The notes below the pieces were generated by a model. The model saw only the letters and a program-made list of their open reading frames with translations, was not told the origin of the DNA and did not search any database. Positions 1-6,911 of a DNA stretch of 12,226 bases are shown here, piece by piece; position 1 is the first letter of the stretch; each line of letters starts with the position of its first letter. A program made the position numbers and the translations under genes. Source of the stretch: Nitrospirota bacterium (GTDB lineage Bacteria; Nitrospirota; Thermodesulfovibrionia; Thermodesulfovibrionales; JdFR-85); NCBI GenBank assembly GCA_015485235.1, contig WFTX01000076.1:1-12226 (forward strand), given 5' to 3'.

Positions 1-75
1 CTCCCAGCCGTAAGCCATCCCGAGTGTTAAAGAGATTATTAATGCAATTGCGAGACTTATCAGGAATTGTCTCAT
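1..75 (-). CDS. Exported protein, N-terminal fragment (continues beyond window)
   Basis: Only the first 25 codons are present, read leftward from an ATG at 75. They encode MRQFLISL followed by a run of Ala, Ile and Leu ending near GMAYGWE, which is a typical signal peptide: a basic residue at position 2, a hydrophobic core of about 15 residues, then small residues. An in-frame stop lies just upstream, so the start is firm. A weak AAGG lies about 10 bases upstream of the ATG. The function cannot be judged. The gene is divergent from the metal-sensor gene and shares its intergenic region, so it might respond to the same regulator; that is inference. Confidence 0.6.
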   Translation of the reverse strand, partial: MRQFLISLAIALIISLTLGMAYGWE

Positions 76-187
76 TTTCAAATGTACCTTAAACTGTTCA
101 GCTCCATGCTGCATAAAATTTCTATAATCCTGACAATGGACATTCCTGCCGGTCCTCTTTCATACAATGTTAATGGTTAAGATTCAG

Positions 188-228
188 TTATATAACAACT
201 TGACTTATTTTAACATACTGTTATATTA
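188..228 (+). promoter_or_regulatory. Promoter with inverted repeat, probable ArsR-family operator
   Basis: TTGACT at 200-205 is a good -35 box, with TATATT at 222-227 (16-bp spacer) or TATTAT at 224-229 (18-bp spacer) as the -10 box. The arms TTATATAACA (188-197) and TGTTATATTA (219-228) form an inverted repeat with 9 of 10 positions complementary. A smaller perfect repeat, TAACA-TAC-TGTTA, sits at 211-223. AT-rich dyads overlapping the promoter are what SmtB/CadC repressors bind. The expected site of action is autorepression of the sensor-pump operon, relieved by Zn, Cd or Pb. The operator assignment is inference; the repeats are directly visible. Confidence 0.65.
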
Positions 229-260
229 TAGAACAATTGAACACTTATTCAACTGTACTT

Positions 261-626
261 ATGAAGAAAAAAAGGGAACATATCTGCGAGGTTGACTTCT
301 TTGATCCGAAGAGGGTTGCATATGTCCGGAAGAAGTTCAAACCCGAAAAAACCCTTCAGTTGCTTTCCGAAACCTTCAAGGTGCTCGGCGACCCCACAAG
401 GGTCAAGATCATATTTGCCCTTTCTCAGGAGGAGTTATGCGTATGCGACCTTGCCAGTCTTCTTGGTGTAACAAAATCTACGGTCTCTCACCAGTTGCGT
501 ATTCTAAGAAACCTGAGGCTTGTGAAGTACAGAAAGGACGGCAAGATGGTCTATTACAGTCTTGATGATGATCATATAAAGAACCTCTTCGATGAGGGAC
601 TCAGACATGTGGAGGAAAGGAAATGA
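261..626 (+). CDS. ArsR/SmtB-family metal-sensing repressor, CadC-like
   Basis: This 121-aa winged-helix repressor should dissociate from DNA on binding Zn, Cd or Pb. The HTH runs roughly from VCDLASLLGV to SHQLRILRNL, followed by the wing YRKDGKMVYYSL. Two metal sites seem present. The first is the ELCVCD motif (Cys60, Cys62) plus Cys9 in the N-terminal arm, matching the CadC thiolate site, though the second arm cysteine of CadC is Phe here. The second is the alpha-5 zinc site of SmtB/CadC: Asp103, His105, His116 and Glu119, with exact DxH-10-HxxE spacing. The ATG at 261 is chosen because MKKK followed by CEV matches the start of CadC; a TTG at 237 would add eight residues. No Shine-Dalgarno precedes the ATG, which is odd. 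The gene overlaps the pump gene by ATGA, implying coupled translation. The family is sure; the precise metal is not. Confidence 0.9.
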   Translation: MKKKREHICEVDFFDPKRVAYVRKKFKPEKTLQLLSETFKVLGDPTRVKIIFALSQEELCVCDLASLLGVTKSTVSHQLRILRNLRLVKYRKDGKMVYYSLDDDHIKNLFDEGLRHVEERK

Positions 627-2782
627 CCAGAAAATACATCCTTGAAGGCCTCACCTGTGCCTCCTGTGCCTCAAAGATTCAGGACGCCCTAGGGAAAATA
701 CCAGGCCTCAGGGCTGAACTCAGCTTTGCAACCGCCACTCTAATGCTGGATGCGCCGGATAAAGAAACAGAACAGAAGGCCCTTGATACTATTTTACGGA
801 TAGAGCCACATATCAGTATAAAAAGGTCTGACGAAGGGAGGGGAGATGAGGAGGAAGTAGGGGATGGTTCCATGATTCTGCGAAAGATATCCTATGCAGG
901 TGCCTTCTTCATATTCGGACTTGTAACACAGTACTATATCTACCCTGAAGGCATAGAGGCGGGGATCGGTTCGTTATCCTTCTGGTATATTCTTCTTCTC
1001 TACCTGACCGCATATATTATCGCAGGCCATGACATACTCAAAAAGGCGGTGCAGGGTGTTATCAAAAAGGACTACTTCAGTGAAAATCTACTCATGAGTA
1101 TTGCTACCCTTGGTGCATTTGCGATAAGGGAGTTCCCGGAGGCAGTGGGGGTGATGCTCTTTTTCAAGGTAGGTGAGTACTTTGAAGACAGGGCGGTCAA
1201 CCACTCAAGGAGATCAATAAAGAACCTCCTTAAGATAAAGGCAAACTATGCAAACCTGTGGAAAGACGGGCAGACAGTGCAGATTCCACCTGAAAAAGTC
1301 CAGGTGGGTGATACAATAGTGATCAAGCCGGGGGAGAAGATTCCCCTTGACGGAGTGGTGCTTCAGGGTGAAACCACCGTTGATACATCGGCACTTACAG
1401 GGGAATCAATGCCAAAGTCACTCAAGCCGGGAGATGATGCACTTTCCGGGATGGTCAATCAGAATGCAGTAATAACAGTGAAGGTGACAAAACCCTTTGA
1501 AGAGTCTACTGTAAGCAAGATACTGGACCTGGTTGAAAAGGCTGCTGCCCAGAAGGCTCCCACAGAGAAGTTTATTACCAGGTTTTCGAAGGTTTATACT
1601 CCTGCGGTCGTTGCCGCCGCATTTCTCATAGCAGTACTCCCGCCTTTTCTCTACCAGTTCCAGGTGTTCACCCCACTGTTTTCTCATGCTGAAACGTGGT
1701 CCGAGTGGGTGTATCGCGCTCTCGTATTTCTGGTTATAGCCTGTCCCTGTGCTCTTGTCCTGTCCATTCCCGTAGGTTTCTTCGGAGGAATAGGTGCAGC
1801 GGCTAAAAAAGGTGTTCTGTTCAAGGGCTCCAACTATCTGGAGGCATTCAGAAGAATTCATACCATGGTATTCGACAAAACCGGCACTCTAACAGAGGGG
1901 GTCTTCAAGGTCGTTGAGGTGCAACCCTTTAACGGCTTTACCAGGGACGAAATCCTCAGGTATGCGGCAATCGCTGAAAGCCACTCCAACCATCCAATTG
2001 CAAAATCCATCTCCGAGGCCTATGGAGACAGTGTTGATGAAAGCCTCATACAGCAGTATGAGGAGATTCCCTCACATGGAGTCAGGGTGCTTTCAGAGGG
2101 AAGAGAGATCCTTGCCGGCAATGACAGGATTCTCCATCTGGACGGTTATGATATCGGGCATGACACCTGTGTGACTGAAGGGACTGTAGTGCATGTTGCT
2201 GTTGATAAGAGTTACGCAGGATACATACTGCTTGCAGACAAAATCAGAGATGATGCAAGACAGACCATACTCTCCCTCAAAGAAGAGGGCATCAAGCACG
2301 TAGTTATGCTTACCGGCGATGACAGAGAGGCTGCCGAACGTGTGGCAAAGCAGCTCCAGATAGATGAGTTTCATGCGGAACTCCTTCCCCAGCAGAAAAT
2401 AGAGATCGTTCAGAGACTCGAAGAAGAAGTTGACCGCAAGAGAGACAGCATCGCCTTTGTCGGTGACGGCATAAATGATGCTCCCGTACTGACGGCCTCT
2501 GATATCGGCATAGCCATGGGCGGGCTCGGCTCGGATGCTGCTATTGAGGCAGCAGATGTAGTTCTGATGAAGGACCGGCTCTCCGGACTCCTCGATGCAA
2601 TCTTCGTGTCCAGAAAAACAAAAAATATTGTATCCGGCAATATCACGATGGTATTTGTAGTAAAGGCTTTCTTTCTCATCTTCGGGGCAATCGGTATGGC
2701 GACCATGTGGGAGGCCGTGTTTGCAGATGTTGGAGTGGCTATCCTTGCAGTCCTTAATTCCACGAGGATATTAAAAAAGTAA
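623..2782 (+). CDS. zntA: Zn/Cd/Pb-exporting P1B-type ATPase
   Basis: This 719-aa inner-membrane pump exports divalent soft metals at the cost of ATP. In order it has one N-terminal HMA domain with GLTCASC (Cys12, Cys15), an acidic linker near 66-82, membrane helices, the actuator TGE at 259-261, the CPC metal site at 374-376 in ACPCALVLSIP, the phosphorylation site DKTGTLTEG (Asp418), the HP motif at 457-458, and GDGINDAP at 614-621. Lys681 in the seventh helix (VVKAFFLIFG) and Asp702 in the eighth (ADVGVAIL) are the residues known to mark the ZntA/CadA (Zn) branch rather than the Cu branch. GGAGG at 611-615 is well placed for the ATG, which overlaps the stop of the repressor. The gene pair is a standard inducible metal-efflux operon. 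zntA is used in the family sense. Confidence 0.93.
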   Translation: MTRKYILEGLTCASCASKIQDALGKIPGLRAELSFATATLMLDAPDKETEQKALDTILRIEPHISIKRSDEGRGDEEEVGDGSMILRKISYAGAFFIFGLVTQYYIYPEGIEAGIGSLSFWYILLLYLTAYIIAGHDILKKAVQGVIKKDYFSENLLMSIATLGAFAIREFPEAVGVMLFFKVGEYFEDRAVNHSRRSIKNLLKIKANYANLWKDGQTVQIPPEKVQVGDTIVIKPGEKIPLDGVVLQGETTVDTSALTGESMPKSLKPGDDALSGMVNQNAVITVKVTKPFEESTVSKILDLVEKAAAQKAPTEKFITRFSKVYTPAVVAAAFLIAVLPPFLYQFQVFTPLFSHAETWSEWVYRALVFLVIACPCALVLSIPVGFFGGIGAAAKKGVLFKGSNYLEAFRRIHTMVFDKTGTLTEGVFKVVEVQPFNGFTRDEILRYAAIAESHSNHPIAKSISEAYGDSVDESLIQQYEEIPSHGVRVLSEGREILAGNDRILHLDGYDIGHDTCVTEGTVVHVAVDKSYAGYILLADKIRDDARQTILSLKEEGIKHVVMLTGDDREAAERVAKQLQIDEFHAELLPQQKIEIVQRLEEEVDRKRDSIAFVGDGINDAPVLTASDIGIAMGGLGSDAAIEAADVVLMKDRLSGLLDAIFVSRKTKNIVSGNITMVFVVKAFFLIFGAIGMATMWEAVFADVGVAILAVLNSTRILKK

Positions 2783-2801
2783 GAAATACCGAAAAAAACA
2801 C

Positions 2802-2830
2802 TTGACAAATTTATTCTGGTGTTTTATAAT
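2802..2830 (+). promoter_or_regulatory. Consensus sigma70 promoter of the iron-uptake operon
   Basis: TTGACA (2802-2807) and TATAAT (2825-2830) are both perfect consensus hexamers with the optimal 17-bp spacer. Transcription would start near 2837, inside the Fur-like box that follows. This gives a leader of about 105 bases before feoB. Such a strong core promoter needs tight repression, which the adjacent box could supply. Confidence 0.88.
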
Positions 2831-2849
2831 GATAATGAATATCAATATC
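2831..2849 (+). promoter_or_regulatory. Fur-like iron box
   Basis: GATAATGAATATCAATATC matches the classical 19-bp Fur consensus GATAATGATAATCATTATC at 16 of 19 positions. It begins immediately after the -10 box and covers the expected start of transcription, the ideal place for repression by Fe(II)-bound Fur. A DtxR-family regulator is encoded in the same operon, but typical DtxR/IdeR sites look different, so the cognate protein is more likely a Fur encoded elsewhere. Binding is inferred; the match is seen. Confidence 0.8.
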
Positions 2850-2941
2850 GACTAAAATGCTCTTGAGTTCAGAGGGAAGAAAGCCCTTGTTTTTTGGTTT
2901 AAACACTGTTCCATAATTTCAAGGATGAGAGGATAAAGGAT

Positions 2942-4933
2942 ATGCTGAAGAGAAAGAAGTCCAGTTGTCATGGATCAACGGAGATGAACATAGAGGGACT
3001 GAAAAAGGTCGTGCTCGTAGGTAGTCCGAATGTTGGAAAGAGTGTTGTCTTTGGGAACCTGACCGGGATGTACGTAACTGTCTCAAACTATCCAGGCACA
3101 ACTGTGGAGGTTACCAGGGGAAGGTTAACAAAAGGTTCAGATACAGTTGCAGTCATAGATACCCCGGGGATGTACTCCCTCCTGAGTATAACGGAAGAAG
3201 AGCGGGTAGCCAGAAGGATTCTGATAAACAGCAGGCCGGACCTTACCGTTCAGGTGATTGATTCCAAAAATATTGAGAGAATGCTTCACCTCACGGTACA
3301 GTTACTTGAGGCAGGATTGCCGGTTCTTCTGGATCTCAATCTGATGGATGAGGCTGAGAGCCTGGGTGTTAAGATTAATACTGAAGTCCTCCAGGCCAGG
3401 CTTGGTATTCCAGTGACAGCCACGGTTGCAACAGATGGGAAAGGTATGGATGAATTGAAGAACATAATCCTGTATCAGAAGGTTTCAGAGCCGGAACCTC
3501 CCTTTAAGTATGGACCACTAATAGAAAGAGCGATAAGGGAGATAGAGAAGAATCTGCATAATGATTATGGTATCTCAAGAAGGGCGGTTGCATTGCTTCT
3601 GCTTCAGGACGACCGGGAAATCCGGGAGTCTGTCGGGGAACGTGAAGGGGAGAAAAGCATAATTATAGAGAGGATCGTACAGAGGACAAGGGATAATGTA
3701 GCCGAGCCACTCAACTACATCATTACCATGGAGAGGCAGGACTTTATAAAGAGCCTGCTGATCGACTCCTTAACCTGTGAATCTCCTGTAAGGCTTCCGT
3801 TAAGGGAAAAGATAAGCCGGTTCACAATGCATCCCGTTGCAGGCATCCCCGTTTTCCTTATGATTATTTATCTTCTATACGAATTTGTAGGGGTTTTCGG
3901 AGCACAGACAGCAGTAGACTTCCTTGAGGAGACTGTTTTTGGCCAGTACATAAACCCTGTTGCAAACCGTATAGTCTCATCCATTATTCCCTGGAAGGTG
4001 CTCCAGGACCTCTTTGTGAATGAATACGGGATCATCACCCTGGGCATAAGATATGCGATCGCCATAATACTGCCCATTGTGACCACCTTCTTCATAGCCT
4101 TTTCAATTATTGAGGATACAGGCTATCTGCCGCGACTGGCCATGCTGATAGACAGGGTCTTCAAGAAGATAGGCCTGAATGGAAGGGCGGTGATACCGGT
4201 TGTGCTGGGATTCGGTTGTGATACCATGGCTACCATGGTTACAAGAACTCTGGAAACACGGAGGGAAAGGATCATCGCCACGCTGCTTCTGGCCCTTGCC
4301 ATACCATGCTCTGCTCAGATCGGTGTTATTCTTGCACTGCTTTCAGGAAACACGGCTGCCCTCGGGATATTCATACTTGTGATGAGTGCTGTCTTTCTCT
4401 TTGTGGGTTTTCTTGCAGCAAGGCTTTTGCCAGGTGAAAAGCCGCTTTTTTACATGGAAGTCCCTCCACTGAGGTGGCCTAAACTCTCCAATGTCTTGAC
4501 CAAAACATACTCGAGGGTTGAGTGGTATTTCAAAGAGGTCCTGCCCCTTTTCATACTGGCAAGCATCCTGATATGGGCAGGAAAAATAACGGGTATCTTT
4601 GATCTGACAGTCACCTTGCTGTCATATCCCACCAGATGGATCGGTCTTCCCCCTGAGGCATCCAAGGCCTTCCTCTACGGCTTCTTCAGGAGGGATTTTG
4701 GAGCTGCCGGACTGTATGACCTGAAGACAGCCGGTACTCTTGACGGGGTTCCCCTGGTGGTCTCCATCATAACAATTGCACTCTTCATGCCATGCATTGC
4801 TCAGTTATCCATGACAATAAAGGAGCGTGGCTGGAAAATGGCGGTGGGGATGGCTGCCTTTATCTTCCCCTTTGCATTCGCTGTGGGCTATTTGGTAAAT
4901 ATCATTCTGAATGGACTGGGGATGGTGCTGTGA
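2942..4933 (+). CDS. feoB: Ferrous iron transporter FeoB
   Basis: This 663-aa inner-membrane protein imports Fe(II). The N-terminal G domain shows G1 GSPNVGKS (27-34), a G2 Thr in YPGTT, G3 DTPG (73-76) and G4 NLMD (133-136). The C-terminal half holds the membrane core, with paired cysteine motifs: CDTMA (Cys426) where E. coli has CNVPA, PCSAQ (Cys456) where E. coli has PCSAR, and MPCIAQ (Cys618). The FLYGFFRRDFG signature follows family pattern. A short basic leader with SSCHG precedes the G domain. The protein is shorter than the ~770-aa E. coli form, as in many bacteria. AAAGGA abuts the ATG at 2942, but GAGAGGA at 2927-2933 is better spaced; Met15 (2984) is an alternative start. It follows a consensus promoter and Fur-like box and overlaps the next gene by GTGA. 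Confidence 0.93.
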   Translation: MLKRKKSSCHGSTEMNIEGLKKVVLVGSPNVGKSVVFGNLTGMYVTVSNYPGTTVEVTRGRLTKGSDTVAVIDTPGMYSLLSITEEERVARRILINSRPDLTVQVIDSKNIERMLHLTVQLLEAGLPVLLDLNLMDEAESLGVKINTEVLQARLGIPVTATVATDGKGMDELKNIILYQKVSEPEPPFKYGPLIERAIREIEKNLHNDYGISRRAVALLLLQDDREIRESVGEREGEKSIIIERIVQRTRDNVAEPLNYIITMERQDFIKSLLIDSLTCESPVRLPLREKISRFTMHPVAGIPVFLMIIYLLYEFVGVFGAQTAVDFLEETVFGQYINPVANRIVSSIIPWKVLQDLFVNEYGIITLGIRYAIAIILPIVTTFFIAFSIIEDTGYLPRLAMLIDRVFKKIGLNGRAVIPVVLGFGCDTMATMVTRTLETRRERIIATLLLALAIPCSAQIGVILALLSGNTAALGIFILVMSAVFLFVGFLAARLLPGEKPLFYMEVPPLRWPKLSNVLTKTYSRVEWYFKEVLPLFILASILIWAGKITGIFDLTVTLLSYPTRWIGLPPEASKAFLYGFFRRDFGAAGLYDLKTAGTLDGVPLVVSIITIALFMPCIAQLSMTIKERGWKMAVGMAAFIFPFAFAVGYLVNIILNGLGMVL

Positions 4934-5115
4934 AGTGTCCACTCTGCGGTCTTGAGTTCAGACAGGAAGATGGTCTGAAAGGATGCAGCGGCTGTAAATC
5001 CATGGGCAGTTGCGGTCTTATCAAGTGCCCGAACTGCGGTTATGAGTTGCCTGCTGAGTCAGGCATCCTGAAACTTTTTAAAAAATGGAGGAGAAGGGTT
5101 GATGCGAGCCACTGA
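4930..5115 (+). CDS. Small Cys-rich zinc-ribbon protein in the feo operon
   Basis: A 61-aa protein beginning at a GTG that overlaps the feoB stop (GTGA, 4930-4933). It contains KCPLCG at the N terminus, CSGC at 19-22, Cys28, and KCPNCGYE at 32-39: seven cysteines forming two CPxCG zinc-ribbon knuckles with a central cysteine cluster. The tail from about residue 46 is basic (LFKKWRRR). It has no signal peptide or membrane helix, so it should be cytosolic. The longer open frame reaching back to 4792 lies inside feoB in another frame and is not credible. Overlap with feoB and with the regulator downstream argues for co-translation and a role in iron uptake, perhaps metal handling or FeoB assembly. 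The role is inference and no function is proven from sequence. Confidence 0.75.
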   Translation: MKCPLCGLEFRQEDGLKGCSGCKSMGSCGLIKCPNCGYELPAESGILKLFKKWRRRVDASH

Positions 5116-5752
5116 CAGGGCAGAAGAGATTCTCGAGGAACTCTGGATACTTATAAAAGAAAAGGAGATAAATCCTGTAACTGTGAGTGATTTGTCTATA
5201 GACAGCAAGGCCCCTGAGTTAAAGGAACTGCTTGAGTTGAGGTATATAAACCTCTCCGGAGAAAGGATAGACCTGACCTCCAAGGGGCTCAAGGAAGCTG
5301 AGGCTGCCATAAGACGCCATCGTCTTGCTGAGAGGCTCATGGTGGATGTCTTTGATATCAGAAGGAGTCTCATGGAGGAGAAGGCCTGTCAGTTTGAACA
5401 TCTGCTCAGAAAAGAGGTTGAAGAGAGCATCTGCACACTCCTGGGACATCCTAAGGTCTGTCCCCATAAAAGACCAATACCACCAGGGAAGTGCTGTGCA
5501 AAGGCACTGAAGCACCCGAAAAGCATAGTCTCAAGCCTTGCCGAAATAGAGGCAGGTTCAAAGTCAATAGTTGCATATCTGATCACGAGGGATGAGAGGA
5601 AACTCCAGAAACTCATGTCCATGGGAGTCCTGCCCGGGGTGAGGATAGATGTAATCCAGACTTACCCTTCTCATGTATTCAGGATAGGACATTCTCTGGT
5701 TGCTGTGGACACTGAGATGGCAGAAGACATCTTTGTGAGGAGGGTAAAGTAA
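5102..5752 (+). CDS. DtxR-family metalloregulator with C-terminal FeoA-like domain
   Basis: A 216-aa metal-dependent transcriptional regulator. Residues 1-70 form the winged helix, ending in the wing and LTSKGLKEAE. Residues 71-140 are the dimerisation and metal-binding region: RRHRLAERLMVDVF (His73, Glu77) and ACQFEH (Cys96, Glu99, His100) match the known DtxR metal ligands, followed by the common CPH and PGKCC motifs. Residues 143-216 form a FeoA/SH3-like domain (LQKLMSMGVLPGVRIDV). The usual Met10 ligand of DtxR appears to be Glu here by rough alignment. GGAGG at 5087-5091 serves the ATG at 5102; a TTG three bases earlier is possible. It overlaps the zinc-ribbon gene by 14 bases. No separate feoA is present, so this domain may be the only FeoA-like module in the operon. 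Confidence 0.88.
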   Translation: MRATDRAEEILEELWILIKEKEINPVTVSDLSIDSKAPELKELLELRYINLSGERIDLTSKGLKEAEAAIRRHRLAERLMVDVFDIRRSLMEEKACQFEHLLRKEVEESICTLLGHPKVCPHKRPIPPGKCCAKALKHPKSIVSSLAEIEAGSKSIVAYLITRDERKLQKLMSMGVLPGVRIDVIQTYPSHVFRIGHSLVAVDTEMAEDIFVRRVK

Positions 5753-5822
5753 AACGGTCGAGAAGCAATTATTCAAGATTTCTTCATAAACGAATGGTAC
5801 TATATATGCAAGGAGGTGTATT

Positions 5823-6158
5823 ATGAAAAGACTTTTTTCAGGAGTGCTTGCTCTGCTGGGCTTTGGTTCAAATGCCTATGCGCAGGGTTATGGTGGCTGG
5901 GGTATGGGTCCCGGTATGATGGGCTGGGGAATGGGATATGGCGGAGGGTGGCTATGGACCATATTGATGGTGGTATTCTGGATAGCCGTAATCGTAGGAA
6001 TTGTCCTCCTGATCAGGTGGCTTATTCTTTCCACAAAAACTACAACCACTCATCAAAGACAAGAGGAGTCAGCCCTGGATATCCTCAAGAAAAGATATGC
6101 CCGTGGAGAGATTGATAAAGAAGAGTTTGAACAGAGAAAAAAGGATCTTCTCAGCTGA
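5823..6158 (+). CDS. Small exported SHOCT-domain membrane protein
   Basis: A 111-aa protein with a signal peptide ending at AYA-QG (cleavage near residue 20), a Gly/Met/Trp-rich segment at 21-43 with repeated WGMG and GPGMM units, one membrane helix at about 44-68, a Thr-rich linker, and a C-terminal SHOCT motif at 84-110 (ALDILKKRYARGEI then DKEEFEQRKKDL). The SHOCT end would face the cytoplasm if the N terminus is outside. Met-rich segments can bind Cu(I), which fits the neighbourhood but is unproven. A near-perfect AAGGAGGT at 5810-5817 gives the start. No clear promoter or terminator is visible between it and the regulator gene. Its stop overlaps the 3' end of the convergent HEPN gene by eight bases. 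Confidence 0.82.
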   Translation: MKRLFSGVLALLGFGSNAYAQGYGGWGMGPGMMGWGMGYGGGWLWTILMVVFWIAVIVGIVLLIRWLILSTKTTTTHQRQEESALDILKKRYARGEIDKEEFEQRKKDLLS

Positions 6159-6528
6159 GTTGAGTTGATACCAGCCGGACAAACCCTTCTGCCAGAGGCT
6201 TGAGATATGCTATGTCCCTTTCTTCAGGCTCCTTCATCTGAGCACAGTCACACTCGTGGGTGAAGTCATAGGCAAAGCGGAGTGCGTCGAAGAATTCTTT
6301 TTCAACAAGCCCTTTCATGACATACTCTCTTTCAAACCTCTCAATAAGATCTGCATGTGTGAGATTCCCGATGTCTGATATTTCAAAAATTGCCATCAGT
6401 GCATAGATCATTGCATGATAGAGTTTTGTTAGACAGGCGAGGTTGCTAACCCCTGAAGCCCTTATAATCTCTGACTCATTAAGGTTATCATCAGCCTGTT
6501 TTAATCTTCTTTTCGTAACATCGTTCAT
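6151..6528 (-). CDS. HEPN-domain protein (UPF0332-like), third gene of toxin-antitoxin-like operon
   Basis: A 125-aa all-helical protein. KRRLKQADDNLNESEII and ACLTKLYHAMIYALMAIF match the first helices of UPF0332/HEPN proteins, where a YxAM-type helix is typical. The segment LRFAYDFTH gives Arg84 and His91, an R-x6-H arrangement compatible with the RNase motif Rx4-6H of HEPN toxins, though a dipeptide DY or DC often stands here and no second check is possible. HEPN proteins usually pair with a nucleotidyltransferase antitoxin; none is seen here. Instead the ATG overlaps the stop of the PIN gene by ATGA, so the two are translationally coupled. It could be a second RNase toxin or an accessory. 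The family is fairly sure; activity is inferred. Confidence 0.75.
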   Translation of the reverse strand: MNDVTKRRLKQADDNLNESEIIRASGVSNLACLTKLYHAMIYALMAIFEISDIGNLTHADLIERFEREYVMKGLVEKEFFDALRFAYDFTHECDCAQMKEPEERDIAYLKPLAEGFVRLVSTQLS

Positions 6529-6911
6529 GATATAAGGTTTCTTTTGTATTTTTTGAAAATCTTATCAGTTGTCATAACTGGCAGATCTTCCAGTATTGAC
6601 TGGGCTATCAGTAAACGATCAAAGGGGTCTCTATGGTGATCTGCAAGTTTATATACATAAAGTGTATGACTGATTTCAACAGGTAGTGTCTTCATTCCAT
6701 TGATAGAAATCTGCTCAGGGATAAATATTTCAGGAGGTTCTTTAAAGACCAATCTCCCTAACTGATACTTAATGGAGATTTCCCATGTGCTTGCAGCACT
6801 TAAGTATATCTCATTTCTACTATTAGCAATTATCTTACGGAGTTTTCTTGAGAGCCTTTCATTATCTGTAATCCACCACAGGAATATATGCGTATCAATG
6901 AGAACTCTCAT
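6525..6911 (-). CDS. PIN-domain ribonuclease, VapC-like toxin
   Basis: A 128-aa PIN-domain protein expected to be a Mg-dependent RNase. The acidic active-site residues are in place: Asp6 in VLIDTHIFLWW, Glu44 in SAASTWEISIK, Asp98 in HHRDPFDRLLIAQ, and Asp116 in TTDKIF. DTHIFLWW and DPFDRLL mark the subgroup usually paired with Phd/YefM-type antitoxins. The length is normal for the family. The ATG overlaps the antitoxin stop by ATGA (6908-6911), and its own stop overlaps the HEPN start, so all three are one transcript. The block seems more AT-rich than the metal genes on either side, suggesting separate acquisition. Confidence 0.9.
   Translation of the reverse strand: MRVLIDTHIFLWWITDNERLSRKLRKIIANSRNEIYLSAASTWEISIKYQLGRLVFKEPPEIFIPEQISINGMKTLPVEISHTLYVYKLADHHRDPFDRLLIAQSILEDLPVMTTDKIFKKYKRNLIS

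Noticed and set aside
1418..1861. 147-codon leftward frame within the Zn pump
   Set aside because: Antisense to the conserved TGE-to-CPC region; no independent evidence.
5753..5822. Promoter for the SHOCT gene at TATATA near 5801
   Set aside because: No acceptable -35 box at 16-18 bp; it could be transcribed from the feo operon.
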